From NCBI RefSeq assembly GCF_007743815.1, contig NZ_CP036265.1:3676823-3740822 (forward strand): a stretch of DNA of 64,000 nt, read 5' to 3'. The translations under genes were made by a program, and so were the position numbers. The stretch comes from Alienimonas californiensis. Lineage in GTDB: Bacteria > Planctomycetota > Planctomycetia > Planctomycetales > Planctomycetaceae. Below, one piece after another: positions 56,558 to 64,000 of the stretch. Every line of letters begins with the position of its first letter. The first letter of the stretch is position 1. The notes under the pieces are model-generated. The model saw only the letters and a program-made list of their open reading frames with translations, did not search any database and was not told where the DNA came from.

Positions 56558-59500
56558 GTGCGCACGGACGCCACGCGGATTCCCTCCGCTCTCTCCCGCT
56601 TCGCCGCCACGGTCGGCGCCGCCGGTCGACGCGGCGGCCGGGTCGTGATGAACCATCCCGCCGCGGCCCCGGCGCTCTGTGCGGCGCTGGCCGGCGGGGC
56701 GCTGGCCTGCGTCTGGACTCAGTGGACGTTGCGGTTCGGCGGCGACCCGGCGGTGACCTTCGGCGGGCGGGCCGCCGTGCTGATCGGGCTGGCGACCGCC
56801 TGGGCGCTCGGTCGGCGGCGGACGCTGTCCGTGACGGCGACCGGACCGGTGTGCGCCGCGGCGGTCGCCTTGGGGCCGCTCTGTCTGGCGGCGGCGGAGG
56901 CGGTTGCGACCGCGGCGCCCGCCGGCTGGCTCGCCGGCGGTCGGGGGGCGGCCTGGCTGACCCTCGCCGCCCTCGCCGCCCTCGGCCCGGCGGCCTGCGG
57001 GGCGGGGCTGCTCGCGTTCGGACCCGGCGCCGCCGGTGTTCGACTGCTCGCCGCGGGGGCGGGCGTGGGGCTGTTCGGAACGGTTCTCGCCCCGGCGATC
57101 GGCCTGCAGAACGCGGCACTGGTCGCGGCGGGCGGGGCGGTGGCCGCCGCGGGGCTGGCGATGCTGTTCGCCGCGAAGGGTGACGAATCGGCGGCGGCGG
57201 ACGAAACGCTCGCCCGTGGCCCGGCCCGGCGGGTCGATCCCCTGGCCGTCGGCGTGGCGCTGCTGTGCGGGGCGGCGGTCGCGGCAGGGCTGCGGGCGGC
57301 GGCGACTTACTTCCCCCTGACCGTCGAGACGTTGCTCGGCCGGGCGGCGCTGGCGGTCGCGGGGCTGGGTCTCGGCCTGCTGATCGCCGGCCGGTTGCGG
57401 CGGGATCGCCGGGCGGCGGCGGGCGGTCTGGTCGCGGTCGCCGGCACGGCGGCTGCGTTCGCGGCCGGCGACCTGTGGCTGGAGCTGAACCTCTGGGCGA
57501 ACGCGACGCTCGACGCGCCCGGGCTGCTCACGGACCTGCGCATCCTCTGCGCCGCCGCCTTCCTGCTGCCGGCCTGCGTCGGGGCCGGATTCGCGGCCCG
57601 GGCGACCGCGGCGCCGGCGGGCGTCGGGATTCTCGCCAGCGGCGCCGGGCTGCTGATCGGCGGGGGGGCGTTGGCGGCGCTGCCGGACGGCGGCGTGCTG
57701 GTCGGGACGCTCTGCCTGCTGACCGCGACCACGTTGGTCGCGGTCGTGCGGTGCGGCTCCTGGGGCGTGCGGCCGCGGCTGGCGGTGGGGCTGGCGGCGC
57801 TGACGGCGGCCGTCTGCGTGAGCGGTCGTCACGAACCGCCGACCGCCGCGGTGAAAACCCTCTTCGGCGCGCTGCCGACGATCGCCCGGCAGGGCGGCGT
57901 GACCGGCCCGGCACTTGTGCACCTGGACGACGCCCGCGAACTGGCCCGCATCGAGACGACCCGCGACACCGCCACGCTGTTCCGCGAGCAGGGCACGCTG
58001 CTGACCGTTCGTCACGCAGGCCTGCCGGAGGCCGCCGCGGCGCTCCAGCCGACGCTCGCCCCCCGGGACAGCGCCGCGGTGATGCGGGCGGTCTTGCCGC
58101 TGCTCTGGTCCTCGTCGACGGATCGCGTGCTGTTGCTCGGCACGTCCGGGCCGACGGTCGCCGAAGCCGTCACCCGGTTCCCTGTGCGGGCGATCGTCGC
58201 CTGCGACGCCCGCCCGGCGGCCGTCGCCGCGATGCGGGACGAACTGGTTCGCGCCCGGGCCGTCGATCCGTTCGCCGACGAACGCGTCGCCCTGCTGCCG
58301 CTCGACCCGGTTCTCGCCGTCCGCGGCGCTGAACTGCGGACCGCGGACCGCTTCAACGTGATCATCGCCGACCCGCCGCACCCCGGCGCCGTGGACGCCG
58401 CGGCGGAGGAGTCCGCCGCGTACGCCCGGCGGGTCGCCGATCTGTTGACGCCCGAGGGCGTCGCCTGCCGTCGCGTCCGCACGACGGACTGCGGTCCGGG
58501 CGCCCTCGTCGCCGCCGCGGCCACCTGGCGGACGGCGTTCGCGGAGGTTCGCTGCGTGGAGGTCGGCCGCGGGGAGTTCGCACTGCTGGGCACGAACGCC
58601 CCCAACGGGCTGGTCGACACCCGCCTGGGCATCCGGGCCGACCGGCCGCACGTTCGCCAACTGATGGCCGAGTGCGGCTGGGACTGGAGCGTGCCGCTGA
58701 ACCTCACCGCCGTCGGCCCGAACCGCATCGCCGACCTGGCCGGCGACGCCGCGGCCGTCACGGCGGCGGACGGCCGCACCGCGTTCGCCCTGCCGCGGGC
58801 GATGCAGGCGTGGACGAACAAGCCGGCGGAGGTCGCCGCGGCGCTGGCGCCGGTCTCCGGCCGGCTGCTGGATTCCGCCGTGCCGACGCTGGAGCGGCCG
58901 CGGGTCGATCACCGCTTGCAGGAGGTGATCGCCCGCCGCCAGATGCACCTCGAATACCCGGACCGGCCGTGGGTCTACCGGAAGGAGTTGAAGAAGCAGC
59001 TGACGAAGAACGTCCGGAGCGTGATTCGGCAGACCTCCGCCGGGCCGAAGACGGTCCGGCACCCGGAGGACGAACGCCGCATCGCCTTCGTGGAGGCCCT
59101 CGCCGCGGCGACCGATCTGTCCGACGCGAACCTCGCCAAGCTGGAATCCTTCGCCGCCCCCTACGACCCGATGGTCACCCCGGCCCTGCCGGGCGAACTG
59201 TCCCGGCTGTACGCCCTCCGTGGCGACCGGCCGGCGGCGCTGCTGCGGAGCCTGTTGACCGGCGTGCACCGGGCCCCGGTCGGCGACCGCGGCGTGCGGA
59301 CCGTCTGCGACGCCTTGGAAGCGCTGGCGGAGCACCCGGAGATCATCCCCGACGCCGGCGAACGCTACGACACGGCCAACGGTCTGCTCCAGGTGCTCAA
59401 GCAGCGCTGGGAGCTGCGGGGCCAGGATCAGGCGCAGCACGGCTGGCCGACGAAAACCGGCGTCGCCCTGCACGACGTCTCCGAAACGCTCGACGCGATC

Positions 59501-59782
59501 GAACACGGCTTCGCCCTGCTGGAGGAGGCCGCCGCCGACGCCGGGGTGTCGGACGCCGACCGCGAAACTCGTCAGGCGTGGCTGAGCCGCTCGCTGGTTC
59601 GGCCGCTGCGGGGCTACCGGGCGGGACTGCAACAGGCCCAGGACCGCCGCCTCGCCACCGCCGAAGCCCTCGCCGCCGAAGCCGCCGCCTACGGGGACTC
59701 GGGGGACGACGACGAGGACGGTGCCGAGGCCGAGGACGAACCGGCCGAGACCGCTGCGGCCGACGCCAGCGTCGTCCGTTGA
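56558..59782 (+). CDS. Large membrane protein with spermidine-synthase-like domain
   Basis: 1074 residues from a GTG; an ATG at 56648 is possible. Residues ~30-420 hold about ten to twelve membrane helices. Residues ~440-670 look like a degenerate spermidine-synthase/SAM-dependent Rossmann domain: VLLLGTSGPTVAEAVTRF, then an acidic end to strand 2 (VACDARPAAV) and FNVIIADPPHPGAVD. Such fusions of a membrane domain to a polyamine-synthase-like domain are widespread in bacteria, and their reaction is unknown. Residues ~700-1040 are a helical region with no match I can name, and the last ~40 are acidic. Not a normal SpeE: it has extra domains, and the canonical SpeE signature is weak. Confidence 0.75.
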   Translation: MRTDATRIPSALSRFAATVGAAGRRGGRVVMNHPAAAPALCAALAGGALACVWTQWTLRFGGDPAVTFGGRAAVLIGLATAWALGRRRTLSVTATGPVCAAAVALGPLCLAAAEAVATAAPAGWLAGGRGAAWLTLAALAALGPAACGAGLLAFGPGAAGVRLLAAGAGVGLFGTVLAPAIGLQNAALVAAGGAVAAAGLAMLFAAKGDESAAADETLARGPARRVDPLAVGVALLCGAAVAAGLRAAATYFPLTVETLLGRAALAVAGLGLGLLIAGRLRRDRRAAAGGLVAVAGTAAAFAAGDLWLELNLWANATLDAPGLLTDLRILCAAAFLLPACVGAGFAARATAAPAGVGILASGAGLLIGGGALAALPDGGVLVGTLCLLTATTLVAVVRCGSWGVRPRLAVGLAALTAAVCVSGRHEPPTAAVKTLFGALPTIARQGGVTGPALVHLDDARELARIETTRDTATLFREQGTLLTVRHAGLPEAAAALQPTLAPRDSAAVMRAVLPLLWSSSTDRVLLLGTSGPTVAEAVTRFPVRAIVACDARPAAVAAMRDELVRARAVDPFADERVALLPLDPVLAVRGAELRTADRFNVIIADPPHPGAVDAAAEESAAYARRVADLLTPEGVACRRVRTTDCGPGALVAAAATWRTAFAEVRCVEVGRGEFALLGTNAPNGLVDTRLGIRADRPHVRQLMAECGWDWSVPLNLTAVGPNRIADLAGDAAAVTAADGRTAFALPRAMQAWTNKPAEVAAALAPVSGRLLDSAVPTLERPRVDHRLQEVIARRQMHLEYPDRPWVYRKELKKQLTKNVRSVIRQTSAGPKTVRHPEDERRIAFVEALAAATDLSDANLAKLESFAAPYDPMVTPALPGELSRLYALRGDRPAALLRSLLTGVHRAPVGDRGVRTVCDALEALAEHPEIIPDAGERYDTANGLLQVLKQRWELRGQDQAQHGWPTKTGVALHDVSETLDAIEHGFALLEEAAADAGVSDADRETRQAWLSRSLVRPLRGYRAGLQQAQDRRLATAEALAAEAAAYGDSGDDDEDGAEAEDEPAETAAADASVVR

Positions 59783-59862
59783 CGCGACGCCGGGCGGAAT
59801 CCGGGGGCGGGGGGCGGTAGGATGGGGTTCGCCCCCGTCCCCGCTCGCCCCCGCTTCGCATC

Positions 59863-60642
59863 GTGACCGACCCGACCGTCGCCGTCGTGCTGCCCGCCGC
59901 CGGCCGCGGGTCGCGGCTGGGCGGGTCGGTGCGGAAGGCCTACGCGGAACTGGACGGCGTGCCGCTGTGGCGGCGGTCGCTGGAGTTATTCACCGCCCTG
60001 CCGCAGGTCGTGCGGGTCGTGCTCGCGGTCGCCCGGGAGGATGTGGAACGCTTCGCGGCGGAGAACCGCGAGGTGTTCGCAGAACTCAATCGGGACGGGG
60101 AGCGCGTGCTGGTCGTCGCCGGCGGGGCGGAACGGGTTGATTCGGTCGCTCACGGCATCGAGCGCTGCGGGGACGCGGAACTGATCGCCGTGCACGACGC
60201 CGCCCGGCCGCTGGCGCCGCGGGAGGATCTCGCTGCGGTGTTTGCCGCGGCCGCGGAGCAGGGGGCGGCGCTGCTGTGCACGCCGATCGCCAGCACTGTC
60301 AAACGGGTGCGGGACGGGCGGGTCGTGGAGACCGTCCCCCGCACCGAGCTGTGGGCCGCCCAGACGCCGCAGGTCGCCCGGGCCGCCTTGATGCGGCGGG
60401 CTTTCGCCGGCCGCCACGCCGGTCCCCCGGCCACGGACGAGGCCGAACTGCTCGAGCGGGCCGGCATCCCGGTGGCGGTCGTGCGGGGCTCGGCCCGGAA
60501 CTTCAAGATCACCACCCCGGCCGACTTCGCCCTCGCCGAAGCTCTCGTCCGGGCGGAGGCCGCCTCGCCCGCCGAGGCCGGAGCGGCCGCCGAACCCGTT
60601 CATCGCTCACCCCTCGCTCGCGGGAGCGCCGCCCGTGCCTGA
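59863..60642 (+). CDS. ispD: 2-C-methyl-D-erythritol 4-phosphate cytidylyltransferase
   Basis: 259 residues from a GTG. It joins CTP and methylerythritol phosphate in the non-mevalonate isoprenoid pathway. The nucleotide loop is VLPAAGRGSRLGGSVRKAY, with the family Arg and Lys. Further motifs are GGAERVDSVAHG, IAVHDAARPLAP, TVKRVRDGRVVETVPR, WAAQTPQV and NFKITTPADFALAEAL. About 30 extra residues at the C-terminus overlap the next gene by 8 nt. IspF is not adjacent. TAGGAT at 59818-59823 may be its -10. Confidence 0.95.
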   Translation: MTDPTVAVVLPAAGRGSRLGGSVRKAYAELDGVPLWRRSLELFTALPQVVRVVLAVAREDVERFAAENREVFAELNRDGERVLVVAGGAERVDSVAHGIERCGDAELIAVHDAARPLAPREDLAAVFAAAAEQGAALLCTPIASTVKRVRDGRVVETVPRTELWAAQTPQVARAALMRRAFAGRHAGPPATDEAELLERAGIPVAVVRGSARNFKITTPADFALAEALVRAEAASPAEAGAAAEPVHRSPLARGSAARA

Positions 60643-62551
60643 CCAACCCGTGTCCGGCCAGCCGTCCGGCCAGCCGTTTCGCCTGCCGTGCCCGAAGTGC
60701 GGGTCGGTCCTCAAGCTGCGCGACCGCCGCGTGCTGGGGAAGATCGGCAAGTGCCCCAGTTGCGGGCACAAGTTCAAACTGGAGGAGCCGGAGCCGGTGG
60801 TCGAGTTGGAACTCGACGACAGCCCCGCCGGCGTGACGTTCGACGCCGCCGACCCCGCCCCGGCCGTGCCGCCGGTCGGCCCGGCGGTAGGGGCTCCCGC
60901 GACCGCCTTTGCGGCGCCGGCGCTCGCTGCGGCGGAGCCGGAGGGCTCCGTGCTCAAACAGCGCCGCCGCAGCAAGAAGCGGAACCGCACGCCGGAGATC
61001 GTCGTCGGCGTGCTCTCCGCCCTGGGGCTGGGGGCGGTGGCGTACTTCGGCAGTCAGGCGTTGAACGACGACGGCGGCGCCCCGCGGCAGGCCTCGGCGG
61101 AGGTGCAGGAAGAACGCGCCGCCCAGCGGGTGCGGGAAACGACCGGCTTCGAAGCGACCGCCGGGGCGGCCTCCGCGCTGCCGGCGGGAGCTTCCCAGGT
61201 GGAGCCGATCACCCTGCGGGCGATGCCGGCGGGGGTCTCGATGCTGGTCCACATGCGGCCGGCGGAGCTGTGGGGGCCGAAGTGGCAGGCGACCCGCGAC
61301 GCCACCGGCCCGCTCGCCCCCTGGGCCGCCGCGGCACTGGAGGAACTCACCGGCTACCCGCCGCAGGCGATGGCGGAATGCACCGTCGGCTGGGTGATGG
61401 GGCCGCGGGGCAGCCTGCCCAAGCCGGCCGCGGTCTTCACCTTCGTGGAGCCGCCGAAACGCTCCGAGTTGGTGCTGAGCCTGCCCGGCACGCTGACGGA
61501 GCAGTACGCGGTCCCGATGCAGATCGACACCGCCCGGCAACGGGCGATCATGGTGCTGAACGACCCGCAGGACCCCGCCGCCCCGCCGATCGGTCTGGCG
61601 GTGGCCCCGGCGGAGTACGCCGGGGACCTCGATCCAACCGCCGCCCTGACGGCCCCGGCGGTGGAGGGCCTGCTGTCGGCGACCGATCGCACCGCGCCGC
61701 TGACGGTCCTGTTCCAGCCGCTCGATCTAAACATTCACCGGGACACGCTGTTCCCGGAGGCCGTGCGGCCGATGGTCGACGCGATTCACGATTCCTTCGG
61801 CGCTTGGACCGAGGCGGTGGCGCTCGGCTACGGCCCGGCGGCGAACGGGCAGGACGTCGCCGTCACCCTGGCGGTCCGGGGGACGACCGACGACGTCGCC
61901 AGCACCCTCGGCCGGACGGCGGCGACGGAACTAGAGGAGATGCCGGAGCAGTTGCTCGGCTACGTCCGCACGCTGGTGCCGGCGACGGTGGGCCGGCAGC
62001 GGCTGGTCGGCCGGTTGCCGGCGATGCTGGCGGCGACGATCAACGCGCGCGTGGGCGGGACCGAGGGGCGGGTCTACCGGGCCGCGGTTCAGCTGCCGGC
62101 CGCGGCCGGGCCGAACCTCGCCCTCGCCTCGCTGCTGACCTGGGAGGCCGGCCTGAGCGGGGTCCGCTCCGCCGACCCGACGACCGTGGCCGCCGCCCCC
62201 GTGGACAACGCCACGCTCGCCGAAAAGCTGGACCGGTTGGTGGACGTCGACTTCCGCCGTACCCCGATGCAGGAGGCATTTCTGTTCATCGGGGAGGAGG
62301 CGAAGTTTCCGATCGAACTGGACGGCAACGCGATTCGCGACGGCGGCATGACGCAGAACATGACGCAGGAGTTCGCCCTGGGCAAAGTGTCCGCGAAGGA
62401 CGCGATCGCCCGCATTATGCAGAACCACCCGAAGCTGGCGGCCGTCGCAGACGCGCCGCAGCCGGGCATGTTGCTGATCACGACGTACAAAGCCGCGGTG
62501 GCCGCGGGGCAGACGCCGCTCCCGATCGGTCCCGGCCCGCCGGCGGAGTGA
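60635..62551 (+). CDS. Zinc-ribbon, single-helix membrane protein with C-terminal STN-like domain
   Basis: 638 residues from a GTG overlapping ispD. Cytoplasmic N-terminus: zinc ribbon CPKCGSVLKL...KIGKCPSCGHKFKL (about residues 16-49). A membrane helix follows at about residues 115-135 (IVVGVLSALGLGAVAYFGS). The large external part is of unknown fold up to about residue 520. Residues ~530-610 resemble a secretin/TonB short N-terminal (STN-like) domain (LVDVDFRRTPMQEAFLFIGEEAK, then KVSAKDAIARIMQNHP). Function unknown. The next gene has the same three-part layout. Confidence 0.75.
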   Translation: MPDQPVSGQPSGQPFRLPCPKCGSVLKLRDRRVLGKIGKCPSCGHKFKLEEPEPVVELELDDSPAGVTFDAADPAPAVPPVGPAVGAPATAFAAPALAAAEPEGSVLKQRRRSKKRNRTPEIVVGVLSALGLGAVAYFGSQALNDDGGAPRQASAEVQEERAAQRVRETTGFEATAGAASALPAGASQVEPITLRAMPAGVSMLVHMRPAELWGPKWQATRDATGPLAPWAAAALEELTGYPPQAMAECTVGWVMGPRGSLPKPAAVFTFVEPPKRSELVLSLPGTLTEQYAVPMQIDTARQRAIMVLNDPQDPAAPPIGLAVAPAEYAGDLDPTAALTAPAVEGLLSATDRTAPLTVLFQPLDLNIHRDTLFPEAVRPMVDAIHDSFGAWTEAVALGYGPAANGQDVAVTLAVRGTTDDVASTLGRTAATELEEMPEQLLGYVRTLVPATVGRQRLVGRLPAMLAATINARVGGTEGRVYRAAVQLPAAAGPNLALASLLTWEAGLSGVRSADPTTVAAAPVDNATLAEKLDRLVDVDFRRTPMQEAFLFIGEEAKFPIELDGNAIRDGGMTQNMTQEFALGKVSAKDAIARIMQNHPKLAAVADAPQPGMLLITTYKAAVAAGQTPLPIGPGPPAE

Positions 62552-62581
62552 ACGGCGGAGCCCCATGACCCGCGGAGCCCC

Positions 62582-63424
62582 ATGAGCCGTCCCCCCCTGC
62601 GCAAACCGGCGACGCCGGTGCGGCGTCCGCCGCCCGCGGCGTTCCGCTGCCCGGCCTGCGACGAGGCGCTGCGGGTCCGCGGCGACGCCGTCGGCAGCGC
62701 CTTCGAATGCCCGGCCTGCGGCGCCGGCCTGCTGATCGGCCGGGACGACGACCGCGAACTGACGGTCCGGCCGATGGGCGGGACAACGGAGCGCCCGGCG
62801 CCGCGGTGGCCCTTCTTCCTCGCCGCGTTCGGCGTGGCGTGCGCCGCGACGGCGGGGTGGCTCGTACTCCGCTCCGGACCGGCCGCGGACCCGGCGGAGC
62901 GGAGCGAGGAACCGGCGAAGATCATCGCCGCCGATCCGCCCCCGGTCGCTCCGCCCGCGGCTTCCGATCGGCCGCCGGCGGAGCCTCAGCCGGAGCCGCC
63001 GCCGATGGCGGTCGACGTCGCTCCGGCGCCCTTGCCGCCGCCCGAACCGCAGCCGACCGCTCCGACGGTGACGCTCGAACCGTACGAACCGGACCCGGTC
63101 CGGCCGCCGGCGACGGCTCCCCGGCCGACGGCCGATCTGGCAGTGCGGCGGATCGAACGCCGGCTGGACGCGACGCTGTCCTCCTACCAAATGCCCGCCG
63201 CCCGCCCGCTGCGGGAGGCAATCGCCGATCTGGAGGACCTGCTCCGCGAGCGGATCACGATCGAGGCCCGGGCGGAGACGCCGGTGCGGCTCGATCTGCC
63301 AGGGCCGCTGACGGTGCGCACGGCGCTGGAGGAACTCGCCGCCGCCGCCGGCCTGCGGGCGGAGATCGACGCCGACGGGGTGCGGCTGGTCCCCGCCGCT
63401 CCCCCCGCTTCGCCGTCGCCGTGA
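62582..63424 (+). CDS. Zinc-ribbon, single-helix membrane protein with C-terminal STN-like domain (short form)
   Basis: 280 residues. Zinc ribbon CPACDEALRV...FECPACGAGLL (about residues 23-49), a membrane helix at about residues 78-96 (FFLAAFGVACAATAGWLVL), a long Pro-rich linker (about residues 100-185), and a C-terminal STN-like region (LREAIADLEDLLRERITIEA, LTVRTALEELAAAAGLRAEI). It is a short counterpart of the preceding gene, 30 nt away. The linker would let the end domain reach well into the periplasm. The last residues (PPASPSP) and stop come from the family E repeat. Confidence 0.75.
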   Translation: MSRPPLRKPATPVRRPPPAAFRCPACDEALRVRGDAVGSAFECPACGAGLLIGRDDDRELTVRPMGGTTERPAPRWPFFLAAFGVACAATAGWLVLRSGPAADPAERSEEPAKIIAADPPPVAPPAASDRPPAEPQPEPPPMAVDVAPAPLPPPEPQPTAPTVTLEPYEPDPVRPPATAPRPTADLAVRRIERRLDATLSSYQMPAARPLREAIADLEDLLRERITIEARAETPVRLDLPGPLTVRTALEELAAAAGLRAEIDADGVRLVPAAPPASPSP

Positions 63425-63433
63425 GGCGGCGCG
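63401..63433. repeat. Dispersed repeat family E, copy 2
   Basis: CCCCCCGCTTCGCCGTCGCC and the next 13 nt match 9082-9113 except for single-base changes and one extra base. Here it overlaps the end and stop codon of the preceding gene. Confidence 0.6.
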
Positions 63434-63454
63434 AACCCCTGAGCGACGCCGCGA

Positions 63455-63967
63455 CTACTCGACGGCGTTGACCGGGATCGAGTGACTCGGGGCGGCGGCG
63501 TTCTTCTTAAGCGTGACGGTCAGCAGACCGTGCTTCAGATCGGCCGACACCCCGGCCGGATCGACGGCGGCGGGCAGGGAGACCGAGCGGGTGAACGTCC
63601 CGTGCGGACGCTCGCTCTGAGTCGCGGAGGCGCCGGGCGCCGGCGGGAAGGCCGGCAGCGTGCCGGCGACCGTCAGGATGCTGCCGGACAGGTCCACCGT
63701 CACGCCGCCCGGCTTCACCCCGGGCAGGTCCACGCGGACGATCACGGCCTCCGGGGCGTCGGTGACGTCGACGGGCGGGAACATCCCGCGACGCGGCGGC
63801 GGCTTGATGCCGACCGTCTCCAGGGCGCGCTCGCCCTGGTTCACCGCGGATTCGACCAGACGTTCCACCTCGGACCGCACCCGGTCCACGGCGGACTGCA
63901 CCGCGCTGGAGCTGTTGGCGCCCGCGGAGGCGTGGGAGTTGGCGGAGGAGGACGTGTGCATGGTCAT
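63455..63967 (-). CDS. Small heat-shock protein, Hsp20/alpha-crystallin family
   Basis: 170 residues. sHsps bind unfolding proteins without ATP. The alpha-crystallin domain runs from about residue 63 to 158: PPVDVTDAPEAVIVRVDLPGV, then VDLSGSILTVAG, the loop GTFTRSVSLPAAVDP and the terminal strand KHGLLTVTLKK with the conserved G-x-L motif. The C-terminal SIPV is the I-x-V tail that contacts neighbouring dimers. The N-terminal ~60 residues are Ser/Ala-rich then helical. It is convergent with the preceding gene. Its promoter is at the window edge, so heat-shock elements cannot be judged. Confidence 0.93.
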   Translation of the reverse strand: MTMHTSSSANSHASAGANSSSAVQSAVDRVRSEVERLVESAVNQGERALETVGIKPPPRRGMFPPVDVTDAPEAVIVRVDLPGVKPGGVTVDLSGSILTVAGTLPAFPPAPGASATQSERPHGTFTRSVSLPAAVDPAGVSADLKHGLLTVTLKKNAAAPSHSIPVNAVE

Positions 63968-64000
63968 GGATCGGCGGGCGAACGACGCGCTGGGGTGGGG

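Noticed and set aside
56510-59632. 1040-codon open frame antisense to the membrane/spermidine-synthase-like gene
   Set aside because: Arg/Gln/Gly-rich with no motifs; typical shadow frame at this GC content. The plus strand gives recognisable helices and a Rossmann domain.
59779-59823. TTGACG ... TAGGAT as a sigma-70 promoter for ispD
   Set aside because: The spacer is about 33 nt, far too long for the two to work together; only the -10 part remains possible.

Overview
This 64 kb window is a chromosomal segment of a very GC-rich bacterium (about 70% GC by eye). It reads as a member of the Planctomycetota, probably near the Gemmata/Planctomyces-type orders; that placement is inference. It rests on the alternative complex III plus caa3-like oxidase gene order, several membrane proteins with an N-terminal zinc ribbon, an Uma2-family gene, frequent GTG/TTG starts and many 1-8 nt gene overlaps. 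There is no rRNA, transposase, integrase, phage block or CRISPR array. One tRNA (Ser-UGA) is present.

Layout. 1-9.1 kb: 5' end of bioF, an M24 peptidase, an atypical SDR, a ZIP-type metal transporter, the large helicase HrpA, Pcm and an unknown membrane-anchored protein. 9.2-16.4 kb: glutamine cyclotransferase and dihydroorotase; a threonine-degradation operon (tdh-kbl) with an Uma2 gene between its two members; hisI-queD; an EgtD-type methyltransferase. 16.5-20.0 kb: tRNA-Ser, a diadenylate-cyclase-domain protein, an unknown protein and a RegB/RegA redox two-component pair. 20.4-36.4 kb: the centrepiece, a co-directional respiratory cluster. It holds alternative complex III (actA, actB, actC, an actD-actE fusion, actF), a small membrane protein, a SCO chaperone and an A2-type haem-copper oxidase (coxB, coxA, an enlarged coxC, a subunit IV and a second subunit III-like protein). 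Electrons would go from quinol through ACIII haems to the CuA/cytochrome c domain of CoxB and then to O2. RegBA just upstream is the obvious candidate redox regulator.

36.5-44.1 kb: a NarL-type and an NtrC-type response regulator, a zinc-ribbon protein, NadB, an SGNH hydrolase and an aldehyde dehydrogenase. 44.4-47.9 kb: a three-gene envelope-stress-like operon (Ala-rich helical protein, holin-like membrane protein, DUF3618 protein with six exact 33-residue repeats) behind a sigma-54-like promoter and closed by a good terminator. 48.1-64 kb: GlmS, PurK/PurE, an acyltransferase, TrxB with an overlapping unknown gene, PanB, a very large membrane/spermidine-synthase-like fusion, IspD, two zinc-ribbon/membrane/STN-like proteins and a small heat-shock protein.

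The strongest unexplained signal is a set of at least five families of long, often perfect inverted repeats at gene ends. Several copies supply the stop codon of the adjoining gene. One encodes the last ~19 residues of the SGNH hydrolase, and one lies in frame inside bioF. A second recurring signal is a -10-like TANNNT hexamer exactly 6 nt before ATG (hisI, coxC, panB), which suggests leaderless transcription.
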